A stretch of DNA of 5,851 bases from JBEKHI01 sp050012355 (GCA_050012355.1 JBEKHI010000478.1:1-5851), one strand, 5' to 3'; shown: positions 1 through 5,515, counted from the first letter of the stretch. Numbers and translations are program-made. Notes: generated by a model from the letters alone, not told the origin.

Positions 1-431
1 AGGGCCCGGAGAATGAATTCGTCGTCGGCCAGGACGTCCGCGTGCACGGTGGTCACGCCTTTCGTGTGAGCGTCGTCGAGCAACGATGTAATCAGTCGGG
101 TTCCGATTCCTCGGCGCTGCCAGGCGTCCTCGACCAGGACTCCCAGCTCGAGGAGTCCGGCGGAATCGACACCGAGAGTGCCCACTGCCACGCAGGTTGA
201 GCCAGACCAAGCAAGCAGAGTTTTGTCATCTGGCCGGTCTCGAAGCAGTGCTGAGAAGTAGGCCACACCATCAGTGAACCCGTGAAACCGGTGGAACAGG
301 CTGGCACGCGAGCAGCGGCCCACCATGGCCAGGAGTGCCTCGGTGTCCGGTGCAGCCGGGGGGAGAACCGCCACCTCGGCCGCGCCCAGCGGGGCAGCGC
401 CCGGTCCTTGAGTCTTTATGACACTCGTCAT
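1..431 (-). CDS. GNAT-family N-acetyltransferase (3' end cut by window edge)
   Basis: Reading the minus strand from ATG at 431 gives 143 open codons that run off the left edge. The protein should move an acetyl group from acetyl-CoA to an amine; the substrate is unknown. GNAT motif A, which binds the CoA pyrophosphate, is seen at residues 98-113: a beta strand (LGVLVEDAW) followed by QRRGIGTRL, matching the Q/RxxGxG/A consensus. The preceding strand (CVAVGTLGV, about 80-88) and the segment RCSRASLFHRFHGFTDG (39-55) are typical of actinobacterial GNATs. The C-terminal part (motif B) is missing. No Shine-Dalgarno stands before the ATG; a -10-like CATGCT ends 8 nt upstream, so the mRNA may be leaderless. 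A GTG at 374 is a possible shorter start. The gene is divergent from the TetR gene, with its ATG inside operator 1, so TetR control is likely. The family call is firm; the start and role are less so. Confidence 0.85.
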   Translation of the reverse strand, partial: MTSVIKTQGPGAAPLGAAEVAVLPPAAPDTEALLAMVGRCSRASLFHRFHGFTDGVAYFSALLRDRPDDKTLLAWSGSTCVAVGTLGVDSAGLLELGVLVEDAWQRRGIGTRLITSLLDDAHTKGVTTVHADVLADDEFILRA

Positions 432-436
432 AGAAT
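408..436 (+). promoter_or_regulatory. Rightward promoter of the TetR gene
   Basis: TTGAGT (408-413) and TAGAAT (431-436) are separated by 17 bp, a good match to the housekeeping sigma consensus TTGACA-N17-TATAAT. Transcription would start near 443, leaving a leader of about 60 nt before the ATG at 505. Operator 1 fills the spacer, so repressor bound there would block polymerase. Prediction by eye only. Confidence 0.55.
417..432. promoter_or_regulatory. Operator 1, probable TetR site
   Basis: TATGACACTCGTCATA is a dyad with 6-bp arms (TATGAC/GTCATA) and a 4-bp centre. It shares its arms and its 16-bp length with operator 2, centred 32 bp away. It lies in the spacer of the rightward promoter, touches that promoter's -10, and contains the ATG (431-429, minus strand) of the acetyltransferase gene. 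Symmetry, duplication and position between divergent genes, one of them a TetR regulator, support an operator role. Binding itself is inferred. Confidence 0.72.
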
Positions 437-439
437 CAG

Positions 440-469
440 AGCATGCGTTATGACACCTGTCATAGTCAA
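440..469 (-). promoter_or_regulatory. Leftward promoter of the acetyltransferase gene
   Basis: On the minus strand TTGACT (469-464) and CATGCT (445-440) are 18 bp apart. The -35 matches five of six consensus positions; the -10 is weak. A start site about 7-8 nt beyond the -10 falls at or just before the ATG at 431, as expected for a leaderless transcript. Operator 2 fills the spacer. This promoter overlaps the rightward one, so the two probably exclude each other. Confidence 0.4.
449..464. promoter_or_regulatory. Operator 2, probable TetR site
   Basis: TATGACACCTGTCATA has 7-bp arms (TATGACA/TGTCATA) around a 2-bp centre, so it is the more symmetric of the pair. Its centre is 32 bp, about three helical turns, from that of operator 1, placing both on the same face of the DNA. 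It lies in the spacer of the leftward promoter and just downstream of the predicted rightward start site. Bound repressor could therefore act on both genes. Confidence 0.72.
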
Positions 470-504
470 GGCCGGATTCCGCTTCAGGGCTGAGAGGAGT
501 TTTC

Positions 505-1137
505 ATGACGGCCAGAGCATCTCAGCCCCGGGCGCTTGCACCCCGGGAGCGGATGGTGCGCAGCGCTGCGCAGCTCATCCGGCGCAAAGGTGTCTCGGGG
601 ACGGGCATGAGAGAGATCGTGACCGAAGCGGACGCGCCCCGGGGTTCGCTCCAGCATTACTTTCCCGGTGGCAAGGAGGAACTCGTCTCCGATGCCCTGC
701 TCTGGATGGGTGACGTGGCGGCCCGGCGGATAAAGCGATGTCTCGGCGGGCTGGAACCGAGAACACCGAGCGCCCTGCTGGCTTCCATCGTCGGCACCTG
801 GCGACGTGATCTGACCAACGAAAAGTTCTCGGCGGGCTGCCCTCTGGTTGCCGCCGCAGCGGACACGGCAGCCACCAGCGAGCAGCTGCGCCAGGTGCTG
901 CGGCGAGCGTTCGACGGCTGGCTCGAACCGCTGTCTGAGAGCCTGGCTGAGCTCGGCGTGCCCGTCGAGCGCTCCGGCAATCTCGCCATCGTGATCATCG
1001 CCGCCCTTGAAGGGGCGATAGTCCTGGCCCGGATCAGACGCGACCTGTCCCCATTTGACGCGCTCGTCATGGAGCTTGGCCCGCTGCTCGATTCCGTCGC
1101 CCGTCCCGCCGCCCCGGCAACATCATCGCTGCCGTAG
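505..1137 (+). CDS. TetR-family transcriptional regulator, LmrA/YxaF-like
   Basis: A 210-residue protein, normal for a TetR repressor. The N-terminal DNA-binding domain spans about residues 14-62. It has helix 1 (RMVRSAAQLIRRKG), the helix-turn-helix GTGMREIVTEADAPRGSLQHYF (32-53) and the closing K57-EELV that starts helix 4. The motif AGCPLVAAAAD (110-120) is characteristic of the LmrA/YxaF (QdoR) branch, whose C-terminal ligand domains bind small planar or drug-like molecules; the ligand here is unknown. AGGAG at 495-499 stands 5 nt before the ATG and supports this start. The upstream region carries two palindromes placed to control this gene and the divergent acetyltransferase, so autorepression is likely. 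No efflux pump or oxidoreductase, the usual partners of this branch, lies next to it, leaving the acetyltransferase as the likely target. Confidence 0.95.
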   Translation: MTARASQPRALAPRERMVRSAAQLIRRKGVSGTGMREIVTEADAPRGSLQHYFPGGKEELVSDALLWMGDVAARRIKRCLGGLEPRTPSALLASIVGTWRRDLTNEKFSAGCPLVAAAADTAATSEQLRQVLRRAFDGWLEPLSESLAELGVPVERSGNLAIVIIAALEGAIVLARIRRDLSPFDALVMELGPLLDSVARPAAPATSSLP

Positions 1138-1265
1138 CGGGCTGCCGCAAGGCTTCCGCGGTCCTCAACACCGCTGTCCAGATGATCAGCAACGCACAGG
1201 CGCGCCGCGTCGGTGACACCGAGTCCGCGCCCGCTACCTGCGAAGAGTCAGCCTCATAGTCCGAC
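1138..1265 (+). other. Gap after the TetR gene with a coding-like tail in another frame
   Basis: No complete gene is present. A frame that enters from within the 3' end of the TetR gene stays open to TAG at 1257-1259. From the TetR stop onward it reads about 40 codons with mostly G or C in third position, including SAVLNTAVQMISNAQARRVG. I do not recognise the peptide and it has no start of its own, so it may be the decayed end of a lost gene or chance. I see no convincing hairpin-plus-T-run terminator for the TetR gene. Confidence 0.25.
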
Positions 1266-1285
1266 GATGAAAGTGATCTTTCATC
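1266..1285. promoter_or_regulatory. Perfect dyad upstream of the permease operon, candidate RpiR operator
   Basis: GATGAAAG-TGAT-CTTTCATC has 8-bp perfect arms around a 4-bp centre. It abuts the -35 element of the predicted operon promoter. The third gene of that operon encodes an RpiR/MurR regulator, and this family binds palindromes in its own operon's upstream region, so autoregulation is the simplest reading. A position just upstream of -35 allows either repression or activation. I saw no second copy in the window. Confidence 0.6.
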
Positions 1286-1286
1286 A

Positions 1287-1316
1287 TTGCATGATCCAAT
1301 GCATGTTCTCTATCAT
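1287..1316 (+). promoter_or_regulatory. Promoter of the permease-aminopeptidase-RpiR operon
   Basis: TTGCAT (1287-1292) and TATCAT (1311-1316) are 18 bp apart. The -10 matches TATAAT at five of six positions; the -35 keeps only TTG, which would suit an activated promoter. The start site would fall near 1323, about 26 nt before the ATG at 1349. The stretch 1264-1330 is clearly more AT-rich than its surroundings, as expected of a promoter. Confidence 0.5.
1288..1308. repeat. Short direct repeat TGCATGnTC inside the operon promoter
   Basis: TGCATGATC (1288-1296) and TGCATGTTC (1300-1308) match at 8 of 9 positions, 12 bp apart. The same stretch also forms a weak dyad, TGCAT-N6-ATGCA (1288-1303). 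It occupies the -35/-10 spacer, so a second regulator could bind here. The repeat is short and may be chance. Confidence 0.35.
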
Positions 1317-1336
1317 GTCGGCTAATAGCTCGGGAT

Positions 1337-1342
1337 GAGGGG
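1337..1342 (+). promoter_or_regulatory. Ribosome binding site that decides the permease start
   Basis: GAGGGG ends directly against an ATG at 1343, leaving no spacer, but lies 6 nt before a second in-frame ATG at 1349. The second ATG is therefore the likelier start; the longer reading adds only Met-Ala. Confidence 0.6.
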
Positions 1343-1348
1343 ATGGCA

Positions 1349-2812
1349 ATGGCTCCAGCCGACGCTTCACAGTCCGGTCAACCTCAACTACGCAAGGGTG
1401 TTCTCTCCCTCTTTGAGGTGTTCGCCCAGTCCATCGCCGACATGGGGCCAAGCGCCGCGGTCGGCGCCATCTCAGCGCTCGTGTTCGCCACTAGCGGCGC
1501 CGGGTCGTGGCTCGTGTGGGGCCTGGCGACCGTCGCGCTCCTGTTGGTCAGCAGCACGCTGTCCTACATCGCGAAACGGGCCAACGCGACCGGTGGCCTC
1601 TACGCGCTGCTGGCTCGGGTGGTGAAACCGGGGGCGGGCCTGACCGTGGCCTGGGTCGAGGCCATCGCCGTAGCGGCCGCGCTGCCCGCCGTGATGTTCC
1701 AGGCCGCCGTCTTCCTCGGGGCATACCTGGCTCTGCCGTTGTTCGGCCTCCCGGACAACACGTGGATGGCCCTGATCATCTGCCTCGTCTTTGCCCTGGT
1801 CCCGGGACTCTTCACGTATTACGACATCAGGTTGTCGACCCGGCTGATGCTCATCCTGGAGATGACCTCGATCGCCCTCATCACACTGCTGATGATCATC
1901 GTGCTGGCAACCCATCCTGGCGGCGTATTCAACCACGATGAGCTCACGCTGCACGGTCTGTCCTTCCACACCATCCTCCTCGGCGGCACCTTCACGATCT
2001 TCGCCTTCAACGGCTTCGAGTCGTGCACCGTCTACGGCCGGGAGGCCCGCAACCCGCAGCGGGCGATCCCAGTGTCGCTCGTCGCGAGCGTGGGGCTGGC
2101 GGGACTGTTCTTCGTGTTCTGCTCCTATGTGATCTACCTGGGGTTCGCGGGGACGTCCCACAACGTCGGCACCAGCGCCAACCCGCTGACCCAGGTGGCC
2201 GACATCGCGGGAGTCAGCTGGCTCGGGTACATCGTCAGCCTGGGGGTGATCATCGGGATCTTCTCCGTCATGATCGCCGCGTACGCGGGCGGCGCGAGGT
2301 TCTTCTTCACACTCAGCCGGGAGGGCATGCTGCCGGGCTGGCTCGGCACGGTGAGCGCCAAGCGCCAGACTCCGGTGGGCGCGACCATCTTCATGGGCGC
2401 GTGGTGCATCGTGCCGCTGGTGATCGTGTTCGGCCTGCGGGCGAACGTTGGCAATGCCTACGGCAACTTCGGCGACCTGGCGGGCTGGGGCGCCGGGGTG
2501 ATGTACATCGGGGCGGCTGTCTTCGTCGCCATCTCCGTGATCTACAAGTTCGGTTTGAAGCGCCTGGACCTCGCGGTCGCCGGTCTCGCGGGCGCGGCGG
2601 CGCTCGGCTACGGAATCTACGTGAACTTCAACCCGCTGCTGCCGTTCCCGACCAGCATCTGGCTGTTCGTCTTCTGCGGGATCGTCGTGCTGGCTTGTGC
2701 GAGCTACATCTGGCTCAAGCTCGCCCGCCCGGACATCCTGCGGCGGGTCGGGTCCAGCGCCACGACGACAGACGGCGCCGACGAACCTGTGATGGATAGG
2801 ACTGCTTCATGA
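1349..2812 (+). CDS. APC-superfamily amino-acid permease
   Basis: A 487-residue integral membrane protein with about 12 hydrophobic segments, at roughly 20-50, 53-73, 95-120, 132-152, 157-180, 195-215, 235-260, 285-315, 345-365, 375-400, 405-425 and 430-455. This is the usual size and topology of amino acid-polyamine-organocation carriers. The first segment carries the unwound-helix glycine motif (MGPSAAVG, 32-39). Segment 6 reads FAFNGFESCTVYGREARNPQRAIP, the conserved APC GFE...G-E-ARNP-RAIP block. These proteins carry single amino acids or small amines across the cytoplasmic membrane, by symport or exchange; the substrate cannot be read from sequence. The last 4 nt overlap the aminopeptidase gene (ATGA), so the two are translationally coupled and the permease probably serves that enzyme's substrate or product. 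The start at 1349 is preferred over 1343 because of ribosome-site spacing. Confidence 0.93.
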   Translation: MAPADASQSGQPQLRKGVLSLFEVFAQSIADMGPSAAVGAISALVFATSGAGSWLVWGLATVALLLVSSTLSYIAKRANATGGLYALLARVVKPGAGLTVAWVEAIAVAAALPAVMFQAAVFLGAYLALPLFGLPDNTWMALIICLVFALVPGLFTYYDIRLSTRLMLILEMTSIALITLLMIIVLATHPGGVFNHDELTLHGLSFHTILLGGTFTIFAFNGFESCTVYGREARNPQRAIPVSLVASVGLAGLFFVFCSYVIYLGFAGTSHNVGTSANPLTQVADIAGVSWLGYIVSLGVIIGIFSVMIAAYAGGARFFFTLSREGMLPGWLGTVSAKRQTPVGATIFMGAWCIVPLVIVFGLRANVGNAYGNFGDLAGWGAGVMYIGAAVFVAISVIYKFGLKRLDLAVAGLAGAAALGYGIYVNFNPLLPFPTSIWLFVFCGIVVLACASYIWLKLARPDILRRVGSSATTTDGADEPVMDRTAS

Positions 2813-3627
2813 GAGCGCTGATCTCGGCGGACATGGAGGGGGTGACCGGGGTCACCTGCCCCGACGACGTGGCGCCCGGCAGCGACCGCTGGGATCACTA
2901 CCGGGCGTTCTTCACCCGGGACGTCAACGCCGCGATCTCCGGGCTGTTCGACGCCGGCGCCAGCGAGGTGGTGGTCAACGAGGCACACGCCAACAAGCGC
3001 AACCTGTTGCTGGACCGGCTGGATGAGCGGGCGATAGCGCTGGTCGGCAACCACAAGGCGCTGGGCATGATGGAGGGGATAGACGGCGCCGACGTGGTCG
3101 CCTTCGTCGGCTATCACACCGGGTCCGGCTGCCGGGGCGTGCTCGCTCACACCTACCTGCCGAGCACCATCAGTAGTGTGCGGGTCAACGGAAGTACCGC
3201 CAGCGAGGGCCGGATGAACGCGCTGCTGGCCGCGGAGTTCGGGGTGCCGGTGGTGCTCACCACCGGCGACGACCTCACGTGCCAGGAGGCGGGGGAGTGG
3301 TCCGCCGAGGTCGTCGCCGTGAAAGAGTACGTCGACCGGTACACGGCGCGGTGCCTGTCACCGGTACGGACCGAGAAGGCGATCCGAGCCGCCGCGGCCT
3401 CGGGGCTGCGCCGGCACAGCCAGCCGGAGCGCCCGGCCGGCCCCTTCACCTTCGAGGTGGACTTCGACGCGACCCACCCCGTCACCGCGGTGACCGCCAT
3501 ACCGGGTGTCGAAGCCGCCGGCGACCGGGGCATCACGTTCTCGCTGCCCACGATGGTCGCGGCGATCAGGTGCTTCAAGGCTGTCACCGTCCTCGCGGCG
3601 GCCTCGGTGGAGGACACGTATGGCTGA
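2809..3627 (+). CDS. M55-family zinc D-aminopeptidase (DppA-like)
   Basis: A 272-residue cytoplasmic metallopeptidase, close to Bacillus subtilis DppA (274). The DppA fingerprints align: SADMEG gives D8 and E10, VNEAH gives H60, VGYH gives H103, and SEGRMN gives E133, together the full dinuclear zinc ligand set. H114 (GVLAHT) matches the DppA active-site histidine (H115), and TTGDD (151-155) and CLSP are also kept, so the enzyme should be active. DppA removes N-terminal D-amino acids from short peptides such as D-Ala-D-Ala; other M55 members may cleave other amides, so the substrate is inferred. There is no signal peptide. AGGA at 2798-2801 stands 7 nt before the ATG. The gene overlaps the permease by 4 nt and the RpiR gene by 8 nt, as the middle gene of the operon. 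The family is certain; the exact substrate is not. Confidence 0.95.
   Translation: MRALISADMEGVTGVTCPDDVAPGSDRWDHYRAFFTRDVNAAISGLFDAGASEVVVNEAHANKRNLLLDRLDERAIALVGNHKALGMMEGIDGADVVAFVGYHTGSGCRGVLAHTYLPSTISSVRVNGSTASEGRMNALLAAEFGVPVVLTTGDDLTCQEAGEWSAEVVAVKEYVDRYTARCLSPVRTEKAIRAAAASGLRRHSQPERPAGPFTFEVDFDATHPVTAVTAIPGVEAAGDRGITFSLPTMVAAIRCFKAVTVLAAASVEDTYG
3609..3614 (+). promoter_or_regulatory. Ribosome binding site that decides the RpiR start
   Basis: GGAGGA lies inside the end of the aminopeptidase gene, 5 nt before the ATG at 3620. This fixes the start there rather than at the upstream ATG at 3506, whose extra 38 residues are an Arg/Ser/Pro-rich out-of-frame reading of the aminopeptidase gene. 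A GTG at 3662, also with an AGAGGA upstream, remains an alternative. Confidence 0.65.
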
Positions 3628-4534
3628 GTATCCGTTAGCTGCTGACATTGGAGAGGACGCCGTGAACGCCTCAGCGGGAGCTACTCCCGAGATCCGACTG
3701 CGGACCACGCCGCTGACACCCTCGGAAGACCGGATAGCCGGGGTGATCCTGGACAGCTACCCGGAATCGGCGCTGTTCACCGCTCAGGCGATCGCCGACA
3801 AGGCCGATACCAGCCCCGCGACGGTCTCACGTCTGGCCACCAAGCTCGGCTACCAGGACTTCGCGGAAATGCAGGATGCTCTCCGGCATGTGCTCCGAGG
3901 CCAGATCTCCTCGCCCAGCGAGCGTTTGCTGGCGCAATCGGGGCAGCCCAGGCGGCCCGCGGCCTTGCTGGAACAGGTCTTTGATCTAGAGGTCAGCAAC
4001 CTCGCTCGCAGCATGGAGCTCACCGACCGGGCGAAGCTCGAGGAGTTCGTGGAGCGCCTCGGCCGGTCGCGGTCCGGACGGGTATACGTCGTCGGCTCCA
4101 AGAAGGCCAGCGTGGTCGCGCGCTACTTCGCGGTCCAGTTGCACCAGCTCCGGCCCAGGGTCCAGCTGCTCTCGATGGACGAGACGCTGGCCGACCAGCT
4201 GCTCGACCTGGCAGCCGGGGACGTGGTCGTCGTCTTCGAACCGCGCCGAGCGACCAAGCACACCGCGAGGTTGCTCGAGGTGGTCAGGTCAGCCGGGGCG
4301 ACGGTCGCCGTGTTCACGGATGAACGGCCACCCGCCGTTCTGGCGGAGTCGGATTTTGTCTTCCCGACCGTCATCGGCGGGGTCAGCATGTTCGACTCCT
4401 ATGCCGGTCTCTTCGGCCTCTGCGCCGTCATTCTCGCCGCGCTGATCAGGCGAAATCCGCGGGAGACGGGCCAGCGGGTCGAGCGTCTCGAGTCGCTCAA
4501 CCAGGAGTTCGAGACCTGGCTGGAGGGACAGTAG
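3620..4534 (+). CDS. RpiR/MurR-family transcriptional regulator (HTH plus SIS domain)
   Basis: A 304-residue protein (290 if it starts at GTG 3662), normal for the family. The N-terminal HTH_6 domain spans about 31-105: LTPSEDRIAGVILD, then the helix-turn-helix FTAQAIADKADTSPATVSRLA (53-73) and KLGYQDFAEM. The C-terminal SIS fold spans about 153-275, with VYVVGSKKAS (155-164), DVVVVFEPRRATKHT (201-215), ATVAVFTDE (227-235) and the late MFDSYAG (257-263). Typical SIS sensors bind phosphosugars through a Ser/Thr-rich loop. Here that loop reads EPRR (207-210), so the ligand may not be a sugar phosphate. The gene overlaps the aminopeptidase by 8 nt and is last in its operon, so it probably controls that operon through the dyad at 1266-1285. 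Whether it represses or activates cannot be told. Confidence 0.92.
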   Translation: MAEYPLAADIGEDAVNASAGATPEIRLRTTPLTPSEDRIAGVILDSYPESALFTAQAIADKADTSPATVSRLATKLGYQDFAEMQDALRHVLRGQISSPSERLLAQSGQPRRPAALLEQVFDLEVSNLARSMELTDRAKLEEFVERLGRSRSGRVYVVGSKKASVVARYFAVQLHQLRPRVQLLSMDETLADQLLDLAAGDVVVVFEPRRATKHTARLLEVVRSAGATVAVFTDERPPAVLAESDFVFPTVIGGVSMFDSYAGLFGLCAVILAALIRRNPRETGQRVERLESLNQEFETWLEGQ

Positions 4535-4564
4535 GGACTTGGGCAGGTCAGGCTGTGCGATGCG

Positions 4565-4574
4565 CCGCTAGCGG
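4565..4574. repeat. Small palindrome between convergent genes
   Basis: CCGCTAGCGG is a perfect 10-bp palindrome abutting the LysR stop codon, in the 40-bp gap between the convergent RpiR and LysR genes. The position suits a bidirectional terminator, but the possible stem is only about 3-4 bp and there is no T-run. I regard a terminator as unproven. Confidence 0.3.
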
Positions 4575-5474
4575 TCAGGGCGGGGGCTCCAACCGGTGCG
4601 GGATCAGCTCTTTGGCGACGGCGACGAACGCCTCAACGTGGTCGGTCCTGCGGTTAGCCTCGAAGGCGATGGCAACGTCGCTAGGCAGGGTTCCCGCCAC
4701 CGGCCGGGACACGACGTCGGGCCGCACGTAATAGCGGGCCGTCGACTCGGGGAGGATGACGATCCCGCGGCACGCGGCCACTCGCTCGAGCTTCTCTTCG
4801 ACAGAATGCGTGAACGGGACGCGGGGCCGGTCCTCGTCCAGGGCTGCCGGGCGCAGGAGCGCTGCCGCCTCGCGCCATTCTGGCACTGTGTCCGGTTCCT
4901 GGAGCAGGTCGCATTCAACGAGGTCCTCGATGTGCAGGCCGGGCACCGCTGACAGCGGGTGGCCCACTGGCAGGACAGCCACCTTGGGTTCGGAGTACAG
5001 CGGGATGAGGGTCAGGCCCCGCGACGGGACCGGCAGGCGGACGAGGCTGACGTCGGCGCGGCCGTCGTGCAGGACCTCGACCTGGCTGTCCCACTGGGTG
5101 CGGAGCACGTCGACCCGCAGGTCCGTGAACATCGCCTCCAAGCCTGTCACCGCAGGCGTCACGACGATGCCCGGCATGAAGGCGATCGTGAACACCGGGC
5201 CCTCCTGTACCGATCGTCGGACCCTGCGCTGCACGGCTGACGCGCTGACCAGGATCGCGCGGGCTTCGTCGACCAGGGTCGCACCCGCGTCCGTCAGTCG
5301 TGTCCCGCGCTTCGACCGGTCGAAAAGGGTGACTCCGAGTTCCCGTTCCAGGGCAGCGATCTGGCGGCTGAGGACAGGCTGGACGATATGCAAGCGCTCG
5401 GCTGCCCGGGCAAAGTTCAGCTCCTCGGCGACCGCGAGAAAGTACCGAAGTTTGCGCAGGTCAAGATCGCTCAC
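4575..5474 (-). CDS. LysR-type transcriptional regulator
   Basis: A 299-residue protein, full length for the family. The N-terminal winged HTH covers about 1-65: LRKLRYFLAVAEELNFARAAERLH, then VQPVLSRQIAALERELGVTLFDR (31-53) and RLTDAG (59-64). This is the standard LysR signature except V31 and V34, where S and A are usual. A linker helix follows (about 65-90), then the two-lobed effector domain (about 92-295), with GRADVSLVRLP, VAVLPVGHPLS and a C-terminal DVVSRPVAG block of the kind seen in CatM/BenM-like members. The inducer is unknown. The start is GTG; the only Shine-Dalgarno-like bases (AGG) sit too close to it, while a TACGAT -10 ends 6 nt upstream, so the mRNA is probably leaderless. 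The gene converges on the RpiR gene. A target gene could lie to the right of 5520, where nothing firm is visible. Confidence 0.95.
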   Translation of the reverse strand: MSDLDLRKLRYFLAVAEELNFARAAERLHIVQPVLSRQIAALERELGVTLFDRSKRGTRLTDAGATLVDEARAILVSASAVQRRVRRSVQEGPVFTIAFMPGIVVTPAVTGLEAMFTDLRVDVLRTQWDSQVEVLHDGRADVSLVRLPVPSRGLTLIPLYSEPKVAVLPVGHPLSAVPGLHIEDLVECDLLQEPDTVPEWREAAALLRPAALDEDRPRVPFTHSVEEKLERVAACRGIVILPESTARYYVRPDVVSRPVAGTLPSDVAIAFEANRRTDHVEAFVAVAKELIPHRLEPPP

Positions 5475-5480
5475 ACCTCG

Positions 5481-5486
5481 ATCGTA
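5481..5486 (-). promoter_or_regulatory. -10 element of a probable leaderless LysR promoter
   Basis: TACGAT on the minus strand fits the actinobacterial TANNNT -10 form and ends 6 nt before the GTG at 5474. Transcription would begin at the start codon itself. No good -35 is seen 17-18 bp upstream; that region is taken by the dyad at 5497-5515. Confidence 0.45.
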
Positions 5487-5496
5487 TGCCAGCGGC

Positions 5497-5515
5497 CCGT
5501 GGTTCCCCGCTACGG
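5497..5515. promoter_or_regulatory. Candidate LysR box (T-N11-A dyad)
   Basis: CCGT-N11-ACGG is an interrupted dyad with the T-N11-A form typical of LysR-type binding sites (T5500, A5512). It lies 23 bp upstream of the LysR start codon and over the expected -35 region, a normal place for LysR autorepression and for control of a divergent gene. Four-base arms are short, so chance is possible. Confidence 0.42.

Noticed and set aside
92..307. Short minus-strand frame within the left-edge gene
   Set aside because: The neighbouring minus-strand frame carries the clear GNAT motif and is open across the whole region.
282..713. Plus-strand frame spanning the intergenic operators and the start of tetR
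   Set aside because: It crosses the acetyltransferase gene, both operators and the TetR start; its translation is low-complexity with no motif.
1472..2161. Long minus-strand frame opposite the permease
   Set aside because: It is antisense to conserved transmembrane coding sequence, with a Gln/Glu/Arg/His-rich low-complexity translation typical of a GC-rich shadow frame.
2023..2799. Long plus-strand frame inside the permease gene
   Set aside because: It is an Arg/Gly-rich alternate frame; the permease frame has the transmembrane segments and APC motifs throughout, so no frameshift is indicated.
3506..3619. Longer start for the RpiR gene (38 extra N-terminal residues)
   Set aside because: The extension is an Arg/Ser/Pro-rich out-of-frame reading of the aminopeptidase gene with no ribosome site, while GGAGGA 5 nt before ATG 3620 gives a normal family length.
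4535..4574. Strong intrinsic terminator between the convergent genes
   Set aside because: Only a 10-bp palindrome with a very short possible stem and no T-run is present.
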